A stretch of DNA of 64,000 nucleotides from assembly GCA_022839995.1 (NCBI GenBank), contig JALHIN010000011.1:9236-73235 (forward strand), in the 5' to 3' direction. Position 1 is the first letter of the stretch. Each line of letters opens with the position of its first letter. A program made the translations under genes and the position numbers. This document shows, piece after piece, positions 60,884 through 64,000 of this stretch. Under the pieces are notes generated by a model that did no database searches, was not told the origin of the DNA, and was given only the letters and a program-made list of their open reading frames with translations. The DNA comes from 79-D21 sp022839995 (lineage in GTDB: Bacteria > Synergistota > Synergistia > Synergistales > 79-D21).

Positions 60884-61255
60884 GTGCCAACGATCAGTCA
60901 GTTGATCCGCCTCGGGCGGGAAGAAAAGAGAGAACGTTCCAGCGCTCCCGCCCTTCAGGGAAACCCCTCTCGCAGGGGGGTTTGTACGCGTGTTTACACC
61001 GTCACGCCGAAGAAGCCGAATTCCGCTTTGAGGAAGGTGGCCCGTGTCCGTCTCACCAACGGGATCGAAGTGACCGCCTACATTCCCGGCGTCGGCCACA
61101 ACCTGCAGGAGCACTCCGTGGTCCTTGTCCGCGGCGGGCGTGTCAAGGACTTGCCCGGCGTGCGCTATCACATCATCCGCGGAACGTTGGACTGTGGCGG
61201 GGTTGAAGGCCGCCGGCAGAGCCGTTCGAAGTACGGGGCACGGCGCCCGAAATAG
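60884..61255 (+). CDS. rpsL: 30S ribosomal protein S12
   Basis: S12 lines the decoding centre of the 30S subunit. The 123-residue protein has the canonical PTISQLIR start, TVTPKKPNSALRKVARVRL and GHNLQEHSVVLVRGGRVKD. The lysines in PKKPNS and GRVKD, whose mutation gives streptomycin resistance, are wild type. It starts at GTG after AAAGGAGGGAATCTTT. Confidence 0.98.
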   Translation: MPTISQLIRLGREEKRERSSAPALQGNPSRRGVCTRVYTVTPKKPNSALRKVARVRLTNGIEVTAYIPGVGHNLQEHSVVLVRGGRVKDLPGVRYHIIRGTLDCGGVEGRRQSRSKYGARRPK

Positions 61256-61284
61256 TTTCTTTCCGGAAAGGGAGGCTTTAGCCC

Positions 61285-61755
61285 ATGCCACGAAAGGGGC
61301 ACGTTAGAAAAAGGACACAGGCGGCGGATCCGGTTTTCGGGATGCCCGCCCTTACGAAGTTTGTCAACTGCGTCATGTATTGCGGGAAGAAAAGCACGGC
61401 CGAGAAAATCGTCTATGGGGCCCTCGAGCTCTCTGCCAAGCGGTTGAATACGCAGCCCGAAGAAGTGTTCCGTAAGGCCATGGACAACGTGAAGCCGGTT
61501 GTCGAGGTCAAGCCGCGGCGTGTCGGCGGTGCCACCTATCAGGTTCCCGTGGAAGTGGGGCCCGAGAGGGCGGAAGCTCTTGCCATCCGCTGGATCATCC
61601 AGTACGCCCGGGCGAAGAAGGGGATGCCGATGGTGGAGCGCCTTGCGCGGGAGTTCACGGACGCGTTCAAGGGCGAAGGTGCATCCATGAAAAAGCGCGA
61701 AGATACGCACAAGATGGCGGAGGCCAACAGGGCGTTTGCGCATTACCGCTGGTAG
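61285..61755 (+). CDS. rpsG: 30S ribosomal protein S7
   Basis: S7 nucleates assembly of the 30S head and contacts tRNA in the E site. The 156-residue protein is standard: PRKGHVRKRTQAADPVF, MDNVKPVVEVKPRRVGGATYQVPVEV and the C-terminal KMAEANRAFAHYRW. The ATG follows GGGAGGCTTTAGCCC. It lies between rpsL and fusA in the usual str-operon order; in E. coli S7 also represses this operon by binding the rpsL-rpsG spacer, but no comparable structure is evident in the short 29-base gap. Confidence 0.98.
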   Translation: MPRKGHVRKRTQAADPVFGMPALTKFVNCVMYCGKKSTAEKIVYGALELSAKRLNTQPEEVFRKAMDNVKPVVEVKPRRVGGATYQVPVEVGPERAEALAIRWIIQYARAKKGMPMVERLAREFTDAFKGEGASMKKREDTHKMAEANRAFAHYRW

Positions 61756-61805
61756 ATCTGCGATGAAGTACTGCAGGGGCTGCTGGCACCGGGGAGCCTG
61801 AAATC

Positions 61806-63869
61806 ATGCCGAAAGTCGATCTGAGGAATATCCGAAACATCGGAATCGCCGCCCACATCGATGCGGGGAAAACCACGACCACCGAGCGCATTCTCTTCTA
61901 CACGGGGAGAAAGCACAAGATGGGAGAGGTCCACGAAGGTGCCGCAACGATGGACTGGATGGAACAGGAACGGGAGCGGGGGATCACGATCACCTCGGCC
62001 GCAACTACGTGCCTTTGGAATGAGGCTCATATCAATATTATTGATACGCCCGGGCACGTGGACTTTACGGTTGAGGTGGAGCGGTCGATGCGCGTCCTGG
62101 ACGGCGCGGTTGCCGTCTTCTGCGCGGTCGGCGGAGTTGAACCCCAATCCGAGACGGTTTGGCGGCAGGCTGACCGGTACGGGGTCCCCCGAATTGCCTT
62201 TGTTAACAAGATGGATCGCGTCGGGGCGGATTTCAACGCGGTTGTGGAGGGGATCAGGGAGCGGCTGGGAGCGAAGCCGCTGCCTCTGCATCTGCCGATC
62301 GGAATTGAAGACAGCTTTACGGGAATGGTTGACCTGGTCGCGTTCAAGGCCGTGATCTACCAGGACGACCTCGGCGTGGACTACAAGGTGGTCAGCGTTC
62401 CCGCCGAGCTCCAGGAAGACGCGATGATGGCCCGGGAACTTTTGATCGAGACCATTGCGGATGTCGATGAAGAAGTGATGGAGCTCTACCTCGAGGGTCG
62501 CGAAATTCCCGTGGAAATGCTCAAGAGGGCGATCCGAAAGGGGACGATCGAAATGAAGGTCGTTCCCGTCCTGTGCGGTTCGGCCTTCAAGAACAAGGGG
62601 ATCCAGCTCGTCCTTGATGCGGTTGTCGATTACCTTCCGAGCCCCCTCGATCTTCCGCCGATCCGGGGAATCAACCCGGATACCAACGAAGAAGAGGAGA
62701 GAATCCCCTCCGAAGAAGAACCCTTTACGGCCCTGGCCTTCAAGATCATGGTGGATCCCTTCGTGGGTCGTCTTGTTTTCTGCCGCATCTACAGCGGTCG
62801 GATCGAAGCAGGGCAGAGCGTCCTGAATGCCACGACCGGAAAGCGCGAACGGATCGGTCGGATCCTCCGGATGCACGCGAACAAGCGGGAGGAGCTTGAA
62901 ACCGCGGAAGCAGGGGCGATCATCGCCCTCCCCGGGTTGAAGGGAACCAGGACGGGCGAGACCTTGTGTGAAGAAGGCCGACCGATTGTCCTTGAATCCC
63001 TGGAATTTCCCGAACCGGTCATCGACCTGGCGGTCGAGCCGCTCAGCAAGGCGGACCAGGTCAAGCTTTCGAAGGGGCTGTCGGCTCTGGCGGAAGAGGA
63101 TCCCACCTTCCGCGTCCATGTCGACGAAGAAACCGGACAGACGATCATACAGGGGATGGGAGAGCTGCACCTCGAAATCCTGGTTGACCGCCTCAAGAGG
63201 GAATTCGGGGTCGAGGTCCGGGTCGGACGCCCGCAGGTCGCCTACAGGGAATCGATCCGCAACGCTGCGCGAGCACAGGGAAAGTTCGTCCGGCAGAGCG
63301 GTGGACATGGCCAGTACGGCGACATCGTCATCGAGATGGAACCCCTGCCCGATCACGTTGGATTCGAAATCGAGGACCGGATCGTCGGCGGGGTCGTGCC
63401 GAAGGAGTTCATCCCGGCTGTCAGAAAGGGGCTCGAGGAGGCCAGGAACAACGGTATCCTCGGCGGGTACCCGGTCATCGGGGTCAAGATCGCCCTCGTG
63501 GACGGAAGTTACCACGAAGTGGACAGCTCCGAGCTTGCTTTCAAGATCGCGGCGTCGATGGCTTTCAAGGAGGCCATGAAGAAGGCTTCTCCGGTCCTGA
63601 TGGAACCGGTTATGGAGGTTGAGGTCGTCACTCCCGAGGACTATGTCGGAGATGTCATGGGCGACCTTGCTTCGCGGCGCGGGAGCGTCGAGGGAATGGA
63701 GATGCGGAGCAATGCCCGGATCGTGCGTGCCCTGGTCCCGCTTGCAGAAATGTTCGGTTACGCGACGGACTTGCGGAGCAAGACTTCCGGGAGGGCCTCC
63801 TACTCGATGAAGTTCCAGAAATATGCGGAAGTCGGCCCGGAAGTGGCCGAAAAAGTCCTGAAACATTGA
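61806..63869 (+). CDS. fusA: Elongation factor G
   Basis: EF-G drives translocation on the ribosome using GTP. The 687-residue protein has the G-domain motifs AHIDAGKTTTTERIL (G1), DTPGHVDF (G3) and NKMD (G4), then domains II-V with the domain IV segment GHGQYGDI. The length is normal. The ATG begins MPKVDLRNIRNIGI; the ribosome-binding site GGGGAGCCTGAAATC is modest. Tuf follows 36 bases downstream. Confidence 0.98.
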   Translation: MPKVDLRNIRNIGIAAHIDAGKTTTTERILFYTGRKHKMGEVHEGAATMDWMEQERERGITITSAATTCLWNEAHINIIDTPGHVDFTVEVERSMRVLDGAVAVFCAVGGVEPQSETVWRQADRYGVPRIAFVNKMDRVGADFNAVVEGIRERLGAKPLPLHLPIGIEDSFTGMVDLVAFKAVIYQDDLGVDYKVVSVPAELQEDAMMARELLIETIADVDEEVMELYLEGREIPVEMLKRAIRKGTIEMKVVPVLCGSAFKNKGIQLVLDAVVDYLPSPLDLPPIRGINPDTNEEEERIPSEEEPFTALAFKIMVDPFVGRLVFCRIYSGRIEAGQSVLNATTGKRERIGRILRMHANKREELETAEAGAIIALPGLKGTRTGETLCEEGRPIVLESLEFPEPVIDLAVEPLSKADQVKLSKGLSALAEEDPTFRVHVDEETGQTIIQGMGELHLEILVDRLKREFGVEVRVGRPQVAYRESIRNAARAQGKFVRQSGGHGQYGDIVIEMEPLPDHVGFEIEDRIVGGVVPKEFIPAVRKGLEEARNNGILGGYPVIGVKIALVDGSYHEVDSSELAFKIAASMAFKEAMKKASPVLMEPVMEVEVVTPEDYVGDVMGDLASRRGSVEGMEMRSNARIVRALVPLAEMFGYATDLRSKTSGRASYSMKFQKYAEVGPEVAEKVLKH

Positions 63870-63905
63870 CGAAACGAGCGGTTCTAAACAAGGAGGGGTT
63901 TAAAG

Positions 63906-64000
63906 ATGGCGAAGGAGCATTTTGAGAGGACGAAGCCGCACCTGAACATCGGCACGATCGGTCACATCGACCACGGGAAGACGACGCTGACGGCGGCGAT
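63906..64000 (+). CDS. tuf: Elongation factor Tu (5' end only)
   Basis: Only the first 31 complete codons are in the window. They read MAKEHFERTKPHLNIGTIGH and continue with IDHGKTTLTAA, which is the EF-Tu N-terminus and G1 loop (G-H-I-D-H-G-K-T). GGAGGGG lies upstream of the ATG. EF-Tu delivers aminoacyl-tRNA to the ribosome. The gene runs off the end of the window, so nothing further can be said. Confidence 0.95.
   Translation, partial: MAKEHFERTKPHLNIGTIGHIDHGKTTLTAA

Noticed and set aside
61743..63866. Long minus-strand frame opposite fusA
   Set aside because: It mirrors the fusA frame, lacks any recognisable motif and is explained by third-position GC bias.

Overview
This 64 kb window is dense, housekeeping-rich chromosome from a GC-rich (roughly 58-60% by eye) diderm anaerobe. 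Every protein gene but one is on the + strand. Genes are packed into long runs with many 4-base start/stop overlaps (ATGA, GTGA, TTGA), and GTG and TTG starts are common. The lipopolysaccharide export genes lptA and lptB indicate an outer membrane. The order mreBCD-mrdA-minCDE-rodA and the radical SAM/DUF2344 pair resemble Clostridia. A membrane pyrophosphatase with Na+-pump and K+-dependence signatures fits an anaerobic fermenter. Together these point to the phylum Synergistota (inference, about 0.6-0.7); no rRNA is present to confirm it. I see no insertion sequence, prophage, CRISPR array, integron or other mobile DNA, and base composition looks even throughout. No stretch over 300 bases lacks a gene; the longest gaps (7018-7197, 20401-20561, 13357-13512, 9147-9294, 51809-51940, 60482-60598) hold promoters, terminators or hairpins, described individually.

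Layout: (1) 1-7.0 kb: UPF0173 hydrolase, lptA, lptB; an opposite-strand hydrogenase-maturation protease; then murJ-hslO-secreted protein-zinc ribbon-tsaD. (2) 7.0-9.2 kb: groES-groEL behind a sigma-70-type promoter and a perfect CIRCE operator, bracketed by two terminators. (3) 9.3-13.4 kb: guaA, larB, an AI-2E-family membrane protein, mobB. (4) 13.4-15.5 kb: hppA with its own promoter. (5) 15.6-20.0 kb: dnaG-rpoD, an S4-domain RNA-binding protein, ridA, rex. (6) 20.0-22.9 kb: yajC, secD, secF, ending in a strong terminator. (7) 22.9-30.8 kb: a small helical protein, a radical SAM/SPASM-like enzyme, a LapA-like membrane protein, recJ, rel, dtd, a metallo-beta-lactamase-fold hydrolase, radC. 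(8) 30.8-37.8 kb: the cell-shape and division-site cluster mreB-mreC-mreD-mrdA-minC-minD-minE-rodA. (9) 37.8-51.7 kb: radical SAM (TIGR03960-type), DUF2344 protein, rng, smc, a methyltransferase, rsmI, metG, tatD, tgt, sua5/tsaC. (10) 51.7-64.0 kb: tRNA-Leu(CAG), rpoB-rpoC, an L7Ae-like protein, rpsL-rpsG-fusA and the first 95 bases of tuf.

The genes mainly serve information processing (RNA polymerase, primase, primary sigma factor, ribosome, elongation factors, tRNA/rRNA modification), envelope building (LPS export, lipid II flipping, Rod complex, Min system, Sec accessory complex) and stress or redox control (GroESL, Hsp33, Rex, Rel). I found no clearly novel multi-gene system. The best leads are: a radical SAM enzyme of unknown substrate with a small helical partner; an orphan hydrogenase-maturation protease together with larB; a repeat-built insertion in the beta-prime subunit; inverted repeats placed on promoters or start sites of rpoB and of the rpsL operon; and a secreted protein plus Cys/Gly-tailed zinc ribbon between hslO and tsaD.
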